Assembly (NCBI GenBank): GCA_016209385.1
Contig: JACQWB010000149.1
Location: 1 to 39,024 of the forward strand
DNA from: Candidatus Rokuibacteriota bacterium
GTDB lineage: Bacteria; Methylomirabilota; Methylomirabilia; Rokubacteriales; CSP1-6
Direction: 5' to 3'
Length of the DNA stretch: 39,024 nucleotides
In this document: piece by piece, positions 1 through 8,590 of the stretch
How positions within the stretch are numbered: the first letter of the stretch is position 1
Layout: each line of letters opens with the position of its first letter
Notes under the pieces: generated by a model
The model's input: only the letters and a program-made list of their open reading frames with translations
What the model was told of the DNA's origin: nothing
The model's database searches: none
Translations under genes and position numbers: made by a program

Positions 1-770
1 CCCCATTCTTTCCCCGCGTTGGGATACTTCCGCTCAAGGGCGTTGGGGAGGCTCACCAGGCCGAGGCCCCTCTGGAGATCGTGTTCGTGCTGGCGTCTGA
101 CGGCTTGCAGGTGGCGGAGAAGAGGTTCTTTGACTGTCGCGGGGAGCATCGTGTAGCGATCCTTGTCGCCCTTGCCGGCTCGGACGACGATCTGGTTCCG
201 AGAAAAGTCGATGTCCTTGACGCGGAGGCGGCAACACTCCATAAGCCGCAGCCCCGCTCCATAAAGAAGCATGCCCATCAACCATGGAGTGCCCTTCAGG
301 CAGCCCAGCAGCCGCTTGACCTCCTCTTTAGTCAGGATGACGGGTAATCGCCTTGGCCTTTTGGCGCGAACGACTCCCTGGATCAAGCCGATCTGCCTTT
401 CGAGCACCTCGCGGTAAAGGAACAGTAGAGCATTCAATGCCTGGTTTTGCGTTGAAGGACTTACGTGGAGATCGGACGCCAGGCTGGACAAAAACCGGCC
501 GATCTCTGTCTCGCCCATCTCTCCCAGATGTCGCTTGCCGTGAAAAAAGATGAACCGGTTGATCCAACCAATATAGGCCTGCTCGGTGTGGTGGCTGAGG
601 TGTCGCGAGCGAATCGCCAGGCGCACCTGATCAAGCAGCCTGAGCTTTGGTGCGCCCGACGGAGGAGAGGCAGCGGGAGCAGGGGACGGAGAGATGCGTA
701 CAGCAGGTTGCGCATCCCGGTTTGCCATGTTGGGCCTGTAGTCCATGAGGCTTCTCACTTTGGAATCCAT
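1..770 (-). CDS. intI: Integron-type tyrosine recombinase (IntI family), C-terminus beyond left edge
   Basis: IntI enzymes recombine attC/attI sites of integron cassettes. Reading the minus strand from ATG at 770 gives 256 open codons to the window edge. After a Pro/Ala-rich leader (about residues 1-42) comes a SAM-like N-terminal DNA-binding domain (about 43-130), then the catalytic domain with the first catalytic Arg in [13 protein letters not shown] (R175) and the core Lys in [14 protein letters not shown]. The run [14 protein letters not shown] (243-256) is the extra segment that separates IntI from XerC/XerD. The HxxR and Tyr boxes lie outside the window. A strong Shine-Dalgarno (AAAAGGAGGT) ends 4 bases before the ATG. 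The start is only 20 bp downstream of the dnaE2 stop on the same strand, so it probably belongs to the SOS mutagenesis operon. That leaves no room for the attI site and divergent promoter normally found upstream of intI. Family call is firm; activity unknown. Confidence 0.88.
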   Translation of the reverse strand, partial: MDSKVRSLMDYRPNMANRDAQPAVRISPSPAPAASPPSGAPKLRLLDQVRLAIRSRHLSHHTEQAYIGWINRFIFFHGKRHLGEMGETEIGRFLSSLASDLHVSPSTQNQALNALLFLYREVLERQIGLIQGVVRAKRPRRLPVILTKEEVKRLLGCLKGTPWLMGMLLYGAGLRLMECCRLRVKDIDFSRNQIVVRAGKGDKDRYTMLPATVKEPLLRHLQAVRRQHEHDLQRGLGLVSLPNALERKYPNAGKEW

Positions 771-790
771 GGAGACCTCCTTTTCATCGG

Positions 791-3700
791 TCAGTGAAAA
801 TCGTGGCTGGGGGCGCTTACGGGCTTAAGCGCTACCTGGGGCGTCCAGAGCCGCTCGGCGACGAGGTGGACCACGCCCTGCTCGGCCTGGAGCGTGCCTG
901 TCACGCCGAGGAAGGTGGCGGTCTTCGCCAGGAGCGCGTAGCGCTGGAACACGCGCTCCCAGAGCACGACGTTCACGAAGCCGGTCTCGTCCTCCAGCGT
1001 CATGAACACGGTGCCGCCCGCGGTGCCGGGCTGCTGGCGGCAGATGACCAGGCCGGCGTAGCGGACGCGCCGGCCGTGGCGCAGGGAGGCCACGGTGCGG
1101 GCGTCAGGCAAGCCCTGGGCTCTGAGATCCTTGCGTAGCGGCGCCAGCGGGTGGCCCCGGGGGCTGTGGAGCGTGCGGCGGTAGTCCCAGGCGATCGTCT
1201 CGAAGTGGCTCAGGGGCGCGAAGCCCGGACGCGCCCCGTCCGCGACGAGCGGCAGAGCGGCCCCTCGCGAGCGGGCGAGGCCCAGCGTTTCCCAGAGCGC
1301 GGCCCGCCGGTCCAGGCCAAACCCCTCGAAGGCGCCGGCCTCGGCCAGCGCGGTGAGGGCGCCCTCGTCGAGCCCGGTGCGGCGAACGAAATCGCCGAGC
1401 GAAGCAAGCCGGGCGTCCCGGCGCGCGGCCTCGATTCGGCTCCAGTCCCCTGATCCGAGCCCCATCACGTATCTCAGGCCCATGCGCACCGCGAAGCCGC
1501 CCGCGCTCTCAGGGCACGGCTCCAGAGTACAGTCCCAGGCGCTCTCGCCCGCGTCCACCGGCCGCACGACGACGCCGTGGCGCCGGGCGTCCTCCACGAT
1601 CGTCGCGGGAGCGTAGAAGCCCATGGGCTGGGCGTTCAGCAGCGCGCACGCGAACTCCGCCGGGTAGTGGCGCTTGAGCCAGGCCGCCGCATAGGCGATC
1701 AGGGCGAAGCTCGAGGCATGACTCTCCGGGAATCCGTATTCGCCGAAGCCCAGGATCTGCTGGAAGACGCGTGCGGCGAACTCCGGGGCGATCCCCTTGG
1801 CCTCCATGCGCGAGATCAGCCGCTCGCGGTGGCGCTCGATGAGGCCGGTCCGGCGCCAGGCGGCCATGTCGCGCCTGAGCTGGTCGGCCTCGCCGGGGCT
1901 GTAGTCGGCGGCGACCACCGCCAGGCGCATCACCTGCTCCTGGAAGAGCGGCACGCCGAGCGTGCGCTCCAGCACAGGTCTGAGACACGGATGAGGGTAC
2001 TCCACGGGCTCCTCGCCGTTCCGGCGGCGGAGGTAGGGGTGGACCATGTCGCCCGTGATCGGCCCGGGTCTCACGATGCTCACCTCGATGACCAGATCGT
2101 AGAAGCTGCGCGGACGGAGGCGCGGGAGCATCGACATCTGGGCCCGGCTCTCGATCTGGAAGACGCCCACCGTGTCGGCCCGGCTGATCATCTCGAAGGT
2201 GGCCGGATCGTCGGGCGGGATCGTCGCCATGGAGAGCTCGAGACCGCGGTGCTGCTTCAGGAGATGGAACGCCAGGTCGAGCTGGGTGAGGGCGCCCAGG
2301 CCGAGGAGGTCCACCTTGAAGAGCCCGAGGTCCTCCAGGTCGTTCTTGTCCCACTGGATCACGGTGCGCCCGGGCATGGTGGCGTTCTCGATAGGAACCA
2401 GGTCCGACACCGGCTCGTGGCCCAGGAGGAAGCCGCCTGGGTGGATGGAGAGATGGCGGGGGAAGTCGAGGAGCTCGTTCGCCAGCCGGATGAGATGAGC
2501 GTGGGCGGGGGCCTCGGGGTCGAGGCCGGCCTGCTGGAGCGCGGCGGCGGGGACGTCCTCGTGAAGGGCGAGGAGCCTGGCCACCCTGACCAGAGAGGTC
2601 TCGGGAAGCCCGAGGGCCTTACCCACGTCGCGGACGGCCGAGCGCGTGCGGTAGCGGATCACGTTGGCCACCATCGCGGCGTGGGGGCGCCCGTACCTGG
2701 CGTAGACGTGCTGGATGACCTCCTCGCGCCGCTCGTGCTCGATGTCCAGGTCGATGTCGGGGGGCTCGGCGCGCTCCCGGGAGAGAAAGCGCTCGAACAG
2801 GAGCCCCATTCTCACCGGGTCGATGGCCGTGATCCCGAGGCAGTAGCAGACCGCCGAGTTCGCGGCCGAGCCGCGCCCCTGGCAGAGGATCCCGCGCTCG
2901 CGGCAGAACTCGACGATCTCCCACATGGTCAGGAAGTAGCCCGGGTAGTCGAGGGCGTCGATCAGCATAAGCTCTTGTTCGAGTTGAGCGACGACGTCGG
3001 GTGGGAGCTCCCCGCCGTAGCGACGGCGCGCTCCCTCGAAGGTCAGGTGGCGGAGCCACTGGGAGGAGGTCGTTCCGTCGGGGAGCCGCTCCGAGGGGTA
3101 GCGGTAGCTGAGCTCGGCCAGGGAGAACCGGCAGCGCTCGGCCACCTCGCGGGTCCTTGCCACAGCCGAGGGCTCGTCGGCGAAGAGCGCGGCGAAGGCG
3201 TACGGGGAGCGGAGGGCGTGCTCGGCGTTGGGCTTGAGCCGGCGCCGGGCGGCCGGGAGCGCGACGCCGTGATGGATCGCGGTCAGCACGTCCTGAAGCG
3301 GCCGGCGCGCCGGCGTGTGGTAGAGCACCTCAGTCGCCGCCACGAGGGGAAGCCCGTAGTGCCTCGCCCGCTCGCGGAGCCGCGCCTCCTCCCTGGCCTC
3401 TTCGGCCCGCCGGTGGCGCGCGAGCAGGGCGTAGAGCCGGCCGGCGAAGGCCTCGCTCAGGTTTCCGGCGATCTGCCCCGTGGCCGCCTCGCGCACGAGC
3501 AGGCTCCGGTCCCCGCCCCAGAGCGCCAGGAGCCCGCCCGCGTGGTTGCAGACTTCTTCCCATGTCACGGCCGACTCGCCCTTGGGCGAGCGGAGCCGCC
3601 CGGCGGTGATGACCCGGCAGAGGTTGGCGTAGCCGTCCCGGTCCTGAGCCAGGAGGACGATGACGGAGCCGTCCTCCACGGTGACCTGCGCGCCCACGAT

Positions 3701-3886
3701 CAGCGTGAGGCCGGGCTCGCGCGCCTTGACGTGGGCGCGGACGACGCCGTACACGCCGTCGCGGTCGGTCAGCGCCAGCGCCTGGAGCCCTAGGCGGTGG
3801 GCTTCCTCCACCAGCTCGTCGGGGTGGCTCGCCCCTTCGAGGAAGGAGAAGTTGCTCTTGCACCAGAGCGGGACGTATGACTGCAT
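791..3886 (-). CDS. dnaE2: Error-prone DNA polymerase DnaE2 (ImuC)
   Basis: Catalytic polymerase of the ImuA-ImuB-DnaE2 mutasome, which performs SOS-induced translesion synthesis. The protein is 1031 residues, normal for DnaE2. It opens with a PHP domain (start [18 protein letters not shown]), then a C-family core with [17 protein letters not shown] (335-351) and the metal-binding PDIDLD box (D379, D381). VSIVRPGPI and a C-terminal OB fold ([13 protein letters not shown], followed by a LEDETG segment) follow. I chose ATG 3886 because the family begins at MQSYVPLW; a GGAGG lies about 11 bases upstream. A further in-frame upstream start (3934) would add residues unlike the family. A 190-bp GC-rich gap with strong hairpins separates it from imuB, which is unusual for this operon. 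The intI start follows 20 bp after its stop. Confidence 0.95.
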   Translation of the reverse strand: MQSYVPLWCKSNFSFLEGASHPDELVEEAHRLGLQALALTDRDGVYGVVRAHVKAREPGLTLIVGAQVTVEDGSVIVLLAQDRDGYANLCRVITAGRLRSPKGESAVTWEEVCNHAGGLLALWGGDRSLLVREAATGQIAGNLSEAFAGRLYALLARHRRAEEAREEARLRERARHYGLPLVAATEVLYHTPARRPLQDVLTAIHHGVALPAARRRLKPNAEHALRSPYAFAALFADEPSAVARTREVAERCRFSLAELSYRYPSERLPDGTTSSQWLRHLTFEGARRRYGGELPPDVVAQLEQELMLIDALDYPGYFLTMWEIVEFCRERGILCQGRGSAANSAVCYCLGITAIDPVRMGLLFERFLSRERAEPPDIDLDIEHERREEVIQHVYARYGRPHAAMVANVIRYRTRSAVRDVGKALGLPETSLVRVARLLALHEDVPAAALQQAGLDPEAPAHAHLIRLANELLDFPRHLSIHPGGFLLGHEPVSDLVPIENATMPGRTVIQWDKNDLEDLGLFKVDLLGLGALTQLDLAFHLLKQHRGLELSMATIPPDDPATFEMISRADTVGVFQIESRAQMSMLPRLRPRSFYDLVIEVSIVRPGPITGDMVHPYLRRRNGEEPVEYPHPCLRPVLERTLGVPLFQEQVMRLAVVAADYSPGEADQLRRDMAAWRRTGLIERHRERLISRMEAKGIAPEFAARVFQQILGFGEYGFPESHASSFALIAYAAAWLKRHYPAEFACALLNAQPMGFYAPATIVEDARRHGVVVRPVDAGESAWDCTLEPCPESAGGFAVRMGLRYVMGLGSGDWSRIEAARRDARLASLGDFVRRTGLDEGALTALAEAGAFEGFGLDRRAALWETLGLARSRGAALPLVADGARPGFAPLSHFETIAWDYRRTLHSPRGHPLAPLRKDLRAQGLPDARTVASLRHGRRVRYAGLVICRQQPGTAGGTVFMTLEDETGFVNVVLWERVFQRYALLAKTATFLGVTGTLQAEQGVVHLVAERLWTPQVALKPVSAPSHDFH

Positions 3887-3928
3887 GCGGGGCCTAACCT
3901 CCGCGCCCGAGCAGGTCCTGTCCCGGCC

Positions 3929-3958
3929 GGGCACCCACGGCCTCCGCCGTGGGTGCCC
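3929..3958. repeat. Strong 13-bp perfect hairpin between imuB and dnaE2
   Basis: Arms GGGCACCCACGGC (3929-3941) and GCCGTGGGTGCCC (3946-3958) are perfectly complementary with a 4-base CTCC loop. A second, imperfect hairpin (about 3973-3996, with ACCCGCGCC opposite GGCGTGGGT) lies just beside it. The whole 3887-4078 gap is GC-rich, with no convincing ORF. There is no T-tract on either strand, so it is not a classical intrinsic terminator. The arm motif resembles part of the repeat copy at 22440-22540 (CCCACGCC/GGCGTGGG), so it may be a degenerate member of that family. It could attenuate dnaE2 relative to imuB. Confidence 0.6.
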
Positions 3959-4078
3959 ACCGTCGGGGCCCGGGTACCCGCGCCGAAGGCGTGGGTGCGC
4001 CCGGTGTAGGGACCCCCGGCCCCTCCGGTGGGGCGCCCCGCTCGCCGTGCCACCCGCTCGGGCTAGCCGGTCTGAGTC

Positions 4079-5566
4079 CTACTCAACCATGCCGTGGAGG
4101 AACCACTTCCGGCGGGGGCGGTCGTAGTAGATCCAGAGGAGGTCGCCGCGCCGGGTCTCGGCGAAGTAGTACTCGCGGTGTGCTTCTCGCTGCCACCAGC
4201 CGCCGGAAATGACGTACGGCCCGTGGAGCCGGGTGACCAGCCCGTCCTCCCGCCCGCGCACAAGCCACCCCTCGCTCCGAAGCTCGCGGGGCCGCGCCGG
4301 GAGCGGGATCGGCGTCACGAGGATCCGCCTCACCAGGGTTCTCGGGGGCACGCTCCGGGGGCGCGGGAGCGCGATCTCCACGACGGGCTCCCAGACGAAG
4401 CCCGCCTCGGGGAAATGGCCGTCGGTCAAGCGCGCCCGGACGACTGCCTCGTCTCCGAACTCAGCGCGGAGCCGGGCGAGAGCCCGGTTGGCGGCGTCGA
4501 GGTCGCGCCGGGGCTGCTCGGCGAAGAACCTGAGCTGTTCGCGGCTCGCCGGAACCCCTCGCGCCGTCAGCTCGATCCCGACCACGCCGGCGGAAAGCCC
4601 GACGGTCTCCAGCCGCAGACGGACGAGGTCGAGCAGCTGCACCACCTCCAGCGTGGGAGCCGCCGGGCGGATCTGCTCCTCGCGCCAGCCCGTCTCGTCG
4701 AGCGCGAGACGGAGGGCCAGCTCGGCGAGGGCCTCTCCCCTGACGACGAGCGTCGCCAAGAGCGGGTGCAGGAGCCGTTTGGTCAGGAAGATGAGGCGCG
4801 CGAGGTCGGCCTCGGGATCGTCGAGCGCGAGCGTCTGCCGGATCGGTTCCTCCGCCGGCAGAGGCTGGAGCGGCGCCCAGAGCTCGCCCGCGGCCAGGCG
4901 GTGCACGCGGTAGGCCTCGGGGCCGAAGCGCTCCAGCAGCCCTCCCGCCGGAAGCGAGAGCAGCGCGCCGACCGTCTTCACTCCCAGCTTGGCGAGCGTG
5001 TCGCGGAAGTCGGGATCGAGCTCCAGCCGGTCGAGCGGGACCCCGCGCGCCGCGGCGCGCTCCTGGGCGAGATCGTTGAACACCACCGTCCCCTCCAGCG
5101 CCTTGGCTACCGCACAGGTCCCGAAGCGGGTGAAACCCACGACCACGGTGGCGTGGAAGCCTGCGCCTGTGAGATCGGCGTGGATCGAACGCGCCCACGC
5201 GCCCAAGGAGGGGTAGAGGCGATCCAGCCCGGACGCGTCGAGCCAGAAGACTCCCGGCTCGTCCTCCGACGGCTCGACCGCGGGGGTGAAGCCCCTGAGC
5301 CTCTCGGTGAGCGCGGCGACTTCTCTCTCGATCTCCACGGGCGGGACCACGCCGGCACGGAGGTCCGGCGCGAGGGAAAGGCCCGCGGCATAGCGGAGGC
5401 CGGACAGCACTCCGGCCCGCCGCGCCCTCTCGTTCACCCAGAGGATGGGCCCCTGCGGTTTGTCCTCGGCGAGGACGGCGGCGGGATGAGCCGCCCACTC
5501 GGGCTGGCGCCGCAGCAGGAGCTGGAGCGGAAACGCCGGGAAGCTAACGCACGCCAGCCGGTCCAC
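4079..5566 (-). CDS. imuB: ImuB, catalytically inactive Y-family polymerase-like protein
   Basis: ImuB is the adaptor of the ImuA/ImuB/DnaE2 mutasome and links DnaE2 to the beta clamp. The protein is 495 residues. The N-terminus LACVSFPAFPLQLLLRRQPE aligns with the Y-family palm, but the catalytic DxDxFF motif is replaced by SFPAFPLQ. DASGLDRLYPS stands where the active-site SIDE/DEAYLD motif would be, so both carboxylate motifs are gone, as expected for ImuB. An ATG exists at 5581, but a GGAGG (5577-5573) sits 6 bases before an in-frame GTG at 5566. I favour that GTG because the family begins at about this point. The start overlaps the end of imuA by 23 bases, implying translational coupling. 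Confidence 0.92.
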   Translation of the reverse strand: MDRLACVSFPAFPLQLLLRRQPEWAAHPAAVLAEDKPQGPILWVNERARRAGVLSGLRYAAGLSLAPDLRAGVVPPVEIEREVAALTERLRGFTPAVEPSEDEPGVFWLDASGLDRLYPSLGAWARSIHADLTGAGFHATVVVGFTRFGTCAVAKALEGTVVFNDLAQERAAARGVPLDRLELDPDFRDTLAKLGVKTVGALLSLPAGGLLERFGPEAYRVHRLAAGELWAPLQPLPAEEPIRQTLALDDPEADLARLIFLTKRLLHPLLATLVVRGEALAELALRLALDETGWREEQIRPAAPTLEVVQLLDLVRLRLETVGLSAGVVGIELTARGVPASREQLRFFAEQPRRDLDAANRALARLRAEFGDEAVVRARLTDGHFPEAGFVWEPVVEIALPRPRSVPPRTLVRRILVTPIPLPARPRELRSEGWLVRGREDGLVTRLHGPYVISGGWWQREAHREYYFAETRRGDLLWIYYDRPRRKWFLHGMVE

Positions 5567-6176
5567 GGCAGGCCTCCGCATGGGCCCAGGTCGGGCCCCG
5601 GCGTTTGTCCTTGAGGACGGCGAGCTCGCACGCGAATCCGCCCTCGGGGGCTCTCCGCCTCTGCGCGTGGACGCGGAGGGAGACGAGCGATCCCAGCGAC
5701 GGGGCCGTGCTCGCCTTCTCCTTCAGGCAGAGCACGATGGCGTGGTGCTTCTGCGCAAGCCCCGCCAGACGCGCCTGGAGCGGTGTCGGAACCTCGACCT
5801 GCGCGCCGAGGTCGAGGACGATCAGGCCGAAACCCCCCGAGCGCGCCAGCCGGTCCGCCACCCGGGCCATCACCCGAGCCTCGGGGATGCGAATCACCAC
5901 CAGGGCGTCGAGATCCACGCCACCTTCGGCCGCATCGGGCGGGTAGAAGCTGCTCTCCACCGGCGTGATCCAGGCGACCGGCTCACCCAGTCGCTGCGCC
6001 TCCAGCACCAGCGCGAAGGCCAGCGTGAGCGCGGCCGTAGCCTCGAGCCCGGAGACCTCGACCAGCCGCCCTGCGATCTCGGCGATGCGCCACCGCGACG
6101 TTAAGGGCTCGATCGCCACCCGCTCGAAGCGTGATGCGGAGATGGGATTCTGAAACTGGACCACCGAATGAGACAT
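5544..6176 (-). CDS. imuA: ImuA, RecA/SulA-like SOS mutagenesis protein
   Basis: A 210-residue protein with a RecA-like fold outline. IAGRLVEVSGLEATAALTLA occupies the place of RecA's Walker A region, but the P-loop GKT is lost, so ATP binding is doubtful. GGVDLDALVVIRIPEARVMA and SGGFGLIVLDLGA match the RecA Walker B region. It is first of the minus-strand set imuA-imuB-dnaE2-intI. ImuA-type proteins are known to interact with ImuB and RecA. The stop lies inside the imuB start. I looked for a LexA operator in the 190 bp upstream (CTGT-N8-ACAG, GAAC-N4-GTTC and GTTC-N7-GTTC types) and saw none, so SOS control is inferred from gene identity only. Confidence 0.82.
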   Translation of the reverse strand: MSHSVVQFQNPISASRFERVAIEPLTSRWRIAEIAGRLVEVSGLEATAALTLAFALVLEAQRLGEPVAWITPVESSFYPPDAAEGGVDLDALVVIRIPEARVMARVADRLARSGGFGLIVLDLGAQVEVPTPLQARLAGLAQKHHAIVLCLKEKASTAPSLGSLVSLRVHAQRRRAPEGGFACELAVLKDKRRGPTWAHAEACRGPAGVR

Positions 6177-6366
6177 ACAGGGTGTGCTCCCTCAACGTTA
6201 GGGATACCGCTCGGCGACTACCTGATATCTGCGGTCGGGCTTGGACCTCGCGGAATACCGAAGCTCGTCCGGACTACGGCCGCAACGCTCCGGCAGGTTG
6301 CGAATCTGTCGTGGCGACCCGAGTTGCTCTCCTCCGAGCCGTCGTCGCTATCCCCTCTGCGATCGC

Positions 6367-6723
6367 TCACCAGTCGCGGTTTCGGAGCTGAAGCTCAGCG
6401 TAGTCGCGAGACTTCAGCTTTTTCCAATCCTCGTCAGTAAACCAGCCGGGCCGAGGATATCCTTCCTCGTACTCGGGAATGCCCCGGTCGTCATGCGCGC
6501 TCAATTCACGCCGCCTCTCGGCCGCACGCAGTCTCATGTACTTCGCATAGGCCATCTCGTGAGGCGTTTCCGCTCGTGCCCGACCCTGGCAGACTGCGAC
6601 GAAGTGTTTCTGGGCCTCGGTCTTCGGGGTTCGCCGACCACTTTCCAGCGACTGGTAGAACTCCAAGTGCTTCTGCAGAAGCTCCGTCTCTTCCTCGGTC
6701 AGCTCGTATGGAGAAGTCGCCAT
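6367..6723 (-). CDS. MaoP-like (DUF413) protein
   Basis: A 118-residue protein. Residues about 8-65 (LTEEETELLQKHL, then GRRTPKTEAQKHFVAVCQGR and YAKYMRLRAA) closely match the pattern of the DUF413/MaoP family (E..LL...G, then G.R.P.T..E..FV.VC.G, then KYM). E. coli MaoP helps organise the Ori macrodomain; whether that role holds here is unknown. The C-terminal half is charged and ends in a PGWFTDEDWKKLKSRDY segment. A GGAG lies 6 bases before the ATG at 6723, which makes that start better than the in-frame ATG at 6729 that overlaps the same GGAG. It follows the yfbR-like gene by 30 bases. Confidence 0.65.
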   Translation of the reverse strand: MATSPYELTEEETELLQKHLEFYQSLESGRRTPKTEAQKHFVAVCQGRARAETPHEMAYAKYMRLRAAERRRELSAHDDRGIPEYEEGYPRPGWFTDEDWKKLKSRDYAELQLRNRDW

Positions 6724-6753
6724 GTTCATCTCCGCTGTCTGAGGCCGGGGCGT

Positions 6754-7347
6754 TCAGCCCAGCTCGTCAAGCGTCAGCCTGAAGCCGGGAACGAATTTCT
6801 CCACGAAGTACCGCACTTCCGGCAGATCGAGCTCCTCGACCTGCTTCCCGAGAGCCTTCTCGGCCTTCGCGAACTCCTGATTGCCCGCCGCAATCTCCTC
6901 CAGGCACTTGATGTACGCGCAGAGCTTGTCCGCTGCCCTGACCAGACCTCGATGAGTCCGGTCGGCCTCCGCGGAAACAAAGAACGGTGCGTAGTCCTCC
7001 TTCAGCTCCTCAGGAAGCATGTTGAAAAGTTTCCGTTTCGCCGCCCCCTCGATCTCGTTGTATGCAGCCCGGATCTCGGGGTTGAAGTGCTTGACGGGAG
7101 CCGGGAGGTCGCCGGTGAGTACCTCACCGGCATCGTGATAGAGGGCCAGCAGGGCCGTTCTTTCCGGGTTCGCGCTCCCCGCAAATCGCCGATTGCGGAT
7201 AATTGCCAGCGCGTGAGCGATCATCGCCACACGCAAGCTATGCTCCTGGATGTTCTCGGCGTAGGTGTTGTGCATCAGACCCCAGCGCCGGATGAACTTC
7301 ATTCGGGAAAGATAGGCGAAGAAATGGCTGATGGCGACGCTCGTCAT
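6754..7347 (-). CDS. yfbR: HD-domain 5'-deoxynucleotidase, YfbR family
   Basis: YfbR dephosphorylates deoxyribonucleoside 5'-monophosphates. The protein is 197 residues (E. coli YfbR is 199). It shows the family's RRW near the N-terminus (20-22), the first metal His in ENIQEHSLRV (H36), the HD pair in LYHDAGEVLTGDLPAPVK (H71, D72, with E75), and the late Asp segment AADKLCAYIKCLEE. The start ATG 7347 forms an ATGA overlap with the stop of the upstream glycolipid-binding-domain gene, so the two are translationally coupled. The in-frame extension upstream has no family similarity. Confidence 0.9.
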   Translation of the reverse strand: MTSVAISHFFAYLSRMKFIRRWGLMHNTYAENIQEHSLRVAMIAHALAIIRNRRFAGSANPERTALLALYHDAGEVLTGDLPAPVKHFNPEIRAAYNEIEGAAKRKLFNMLPEELKEDYAPFFVSAEADRTHRGLVRAADKLCAYIKCLEEIAAGNQEFAKAEKALGKQVEELDLPEVRYFVEKFVPGFRLTLDELG

Positions 7348-7913
7348 TGAGGCCACACCCTTCGGAATATGCCAGGGTACTCCACGACCAGCCCGTCGGC
7401 ATCGACCTGGAGCTCGGCGGTAAACCCGCTCAGCAGACCCTCGTACCGGTACACTCCTCCATCCCGGTCCAGGTGCAGACACGTGTACCGTTGCTTCGCC
7501 GGCTTCAACTCCAGCTCGGGAACGCTCAGATAGGCCACCGTGATCTCAGCGGCCTCGCCGGGTCTCAGCGCCAGCCGCCGGATCGGCAGGGTGTTGGTGA
7601 ACGGCGTCACGGAGATATCCACGTCAATGCAACCGTCGAGCTGCGGAACGGCATCGCCCGACTCTGCGCGCCAGCGGCCTTCGCCGTCCGCACGGAGCGT
7701 GAGTCCCTGACCACGACCGCCCAAAAGACCCAGACTCACCTCCCGAACTCTCCACCGCGCGTCGCAACGGATCTCGTACCGGGCGCGGAACGGAACGTCA
7801 TCCTCCACGCCGAGAATCACGCCGTCCGCCGCAATCCCCGCGCTGTCCTGCACCAGGCGCAGGTGCTCGAGCCCCGGCCCGCTCTCCCGCGCCCACATGA
7901 CGTCTCGTTTCAT
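7344..7913 (-). CDS. Putative glycolipid-binding domain protein (DUF1089 / PF06475)
   Basis: A 189-residue soluble protein with no signal peptide. The beta-rich pattern and the N-terminal SGPGLEHLRLVQD segment, GVEDDVPFRARYEI and the later LPIRRLALRPGEAAEITVAY and RYTCLHLDRDGGVYRYEG segments match the putative glycolipid-binding family, whose cellular role is poorly known. It is coupled to yfbR by an ATGA overlap. A GGAG lies about 10 bases before the ATG, somewhat far. I assign the family from pattern and cannot state a reaction. Confidence 0.7.
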   Translation of the reverse strand: MKRDVMWARESGPGLEHLRLVQDSAGIAADGVILGVEDDVPFRARYEIRCDARWRVREVSLGLLGGRGQGLTLRADGEGRWRAESGDAVPQLDGCIDVDISVTPFTNTLPIRRLALRPGEAAEITVAYLSVPELELKPAKQRYTCLHLDRDGGVYRYEGLLSGFTAELQVDADGLVVEYPGIFRRVWPQ

Positions 7914-7935
7914 CCGGACTCACTCCCTCGCGGGT

Positions 7936-8274
7936 TTACGTCAAAAGGATCTTCAGGTTCTCCGCGAGCCGCGCCTGACTCGCACGGGCAATTTTCCCCA
8001 GCTTCTCGATGAACCGCCGATTGTCGATCGCACGAACTTGATCCACCATGATGTCGGATTTCACCTTCAGCCCCGCCTCTCCGGCTGCGAGATGCACCCT
8101 CAGGATTCGGACTTTGGGCTGGATGTTTGTGGTGACCGGGCATACTACCGTTGAAGGATGAACTCCGTTGAGCAGGTCGGTCTGCACGACGATCACCGGC
8201 CGAATTTTGCCCGGCTCAGTCCCTCGCCGGGGATTCAGATCCGCGATATACGCATGCCACTTCCTGATCTCCAT
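7936..8274 (-). CDS. mazF: MazF/PemK-type mRNA interferase toxin
   Basis: A 112-residue toxin of the MazF/PemK fold, which cleaves mRNA at short sequence motifs. The N-terminal IADLNPRRGTEPGKIRPVIV contains the typical GxE-x-(G/K)K-x-RPV-x-V signature with the conserved Arg. TVVCPVTTNI contains the catalytic Thr-bearing strand, and KSDIMVDQVRAIDNRRF is the usual C-terminal motif. It follows its antitoxin by 6 bases on the same strand, the usual antitoxin-first order. It appears intact. Confidence 0.9.
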   Translation of the reverse strand: MEIRKWHAYIADLNPRRGTEPGKIRPVIVVQTDLLNGVHPSTVVCPVTTNIQPKVRILRVHLAAGEAGLKVKSDIMVDQVRAIDNRRFIEKLGKIARASQARLAENLKILLT

Positions 8275-8280
8275 GGCACA

Positions 8281-8520
8281 CTATTGATCGAGCTCGTCCG
8301 AGAGCTTCTCGAAGGCCTCTAGCACCGCTAAGGAATCCCCCGCCACCAGCGCGGACTCTTCGGCGAGCGTCTCCTTGAGGAGCTTCCGCTTCCAGAGCTT
8401 GTTGTAAAAGTGGATGGCCTCATTGAAGTAGGCGTTCCGGGACGTCTTCCGCCGACGTAGGATCTCTTCGGACTCCCGCAGCACGCTCTCCTGCAGCTTC
8501 AGGGAGAGGATCCTCGACAT
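8281..8520 (-). CDS. Ribbon-helix-helix antitoxin partner of MazF
   Basis: A 79-residue protein. The N-terminus MSRILSLKLQESVLRESEEI, followed by SRNAYFNEAIHFYNK, has the strand-helix-helix pattern of an RHH DNA-binding domain. The acidic tail (EAFEKLSDELDQ) would neutralise the toxin. A GGAGGT sits 7 bases before the ATG. RHH antitoxins normally repress their own promoter, which fits the palindrome just upstream. Confidence 0.8.
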   Translation of the reverse strand: MSRILSLKLQESVLRESEEILRRRKTSRNAYFNEAIHFYNKLWKRKLLKETLAEESALVAGDSLAVLEAFEKLSDELDQ

Positions 8521-8531
8521 GCCGCACCTCC

Positions 8532-8579
8532 GGTAAAGGTATTACCAAAAGGATATACCGAGACTCGAGCGCTCGCCAA
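8532..8579 (-). promoter_or_regulatory. Toxin-antitoxin promoter with overlapping palindromic operator
   Basis: On the minus strand TTGGCG (8579-8574), a 16-base spacer and TATATC (8557-8552) form a plausible sigma70 promoter. Just downstream, around the expected transcription start, lies the inverted repeat GGTAA-N5-TTACC (8532-8546), with an inner palindrome GGTATTACC (8538-8546). This is the position expected for an autoregulatory operator bound by the RHH antitoxin. Assigned by eye. Confidence 0.5.
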
Positions 8580-8590
8580 CCCGATCGGCC

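Noticed and set aside
771-790. attI site or divergent cassette promoter upstream of intI
   Set aside because: Only 20 bases lie between dnaE2 and intI and they are mostly ribosome-binding sequence.
1577-3793. Long plus-strand open frame opposite dnaE2
   Set aside because: It is the complement of a clear dnaE2; its composition (His/Glu/Gly/Val-rich, no domain) is typical of the antisense frame of a high-GC gene. The same applies to long plus-strand frames opposite imuB, the aminotransferases, the sugar ABC genes and hsdMR.
3887-4078. Intrinsic terminator between imuB and dnaE2
   Set aside because: Hairpins are strong but no T-run follows on either strand.
6177-6366. LexA box upstream of imuA
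   Set aside because: No match to the three common LexA operator types could be seen; GATATC at about 6225 is too short to call.
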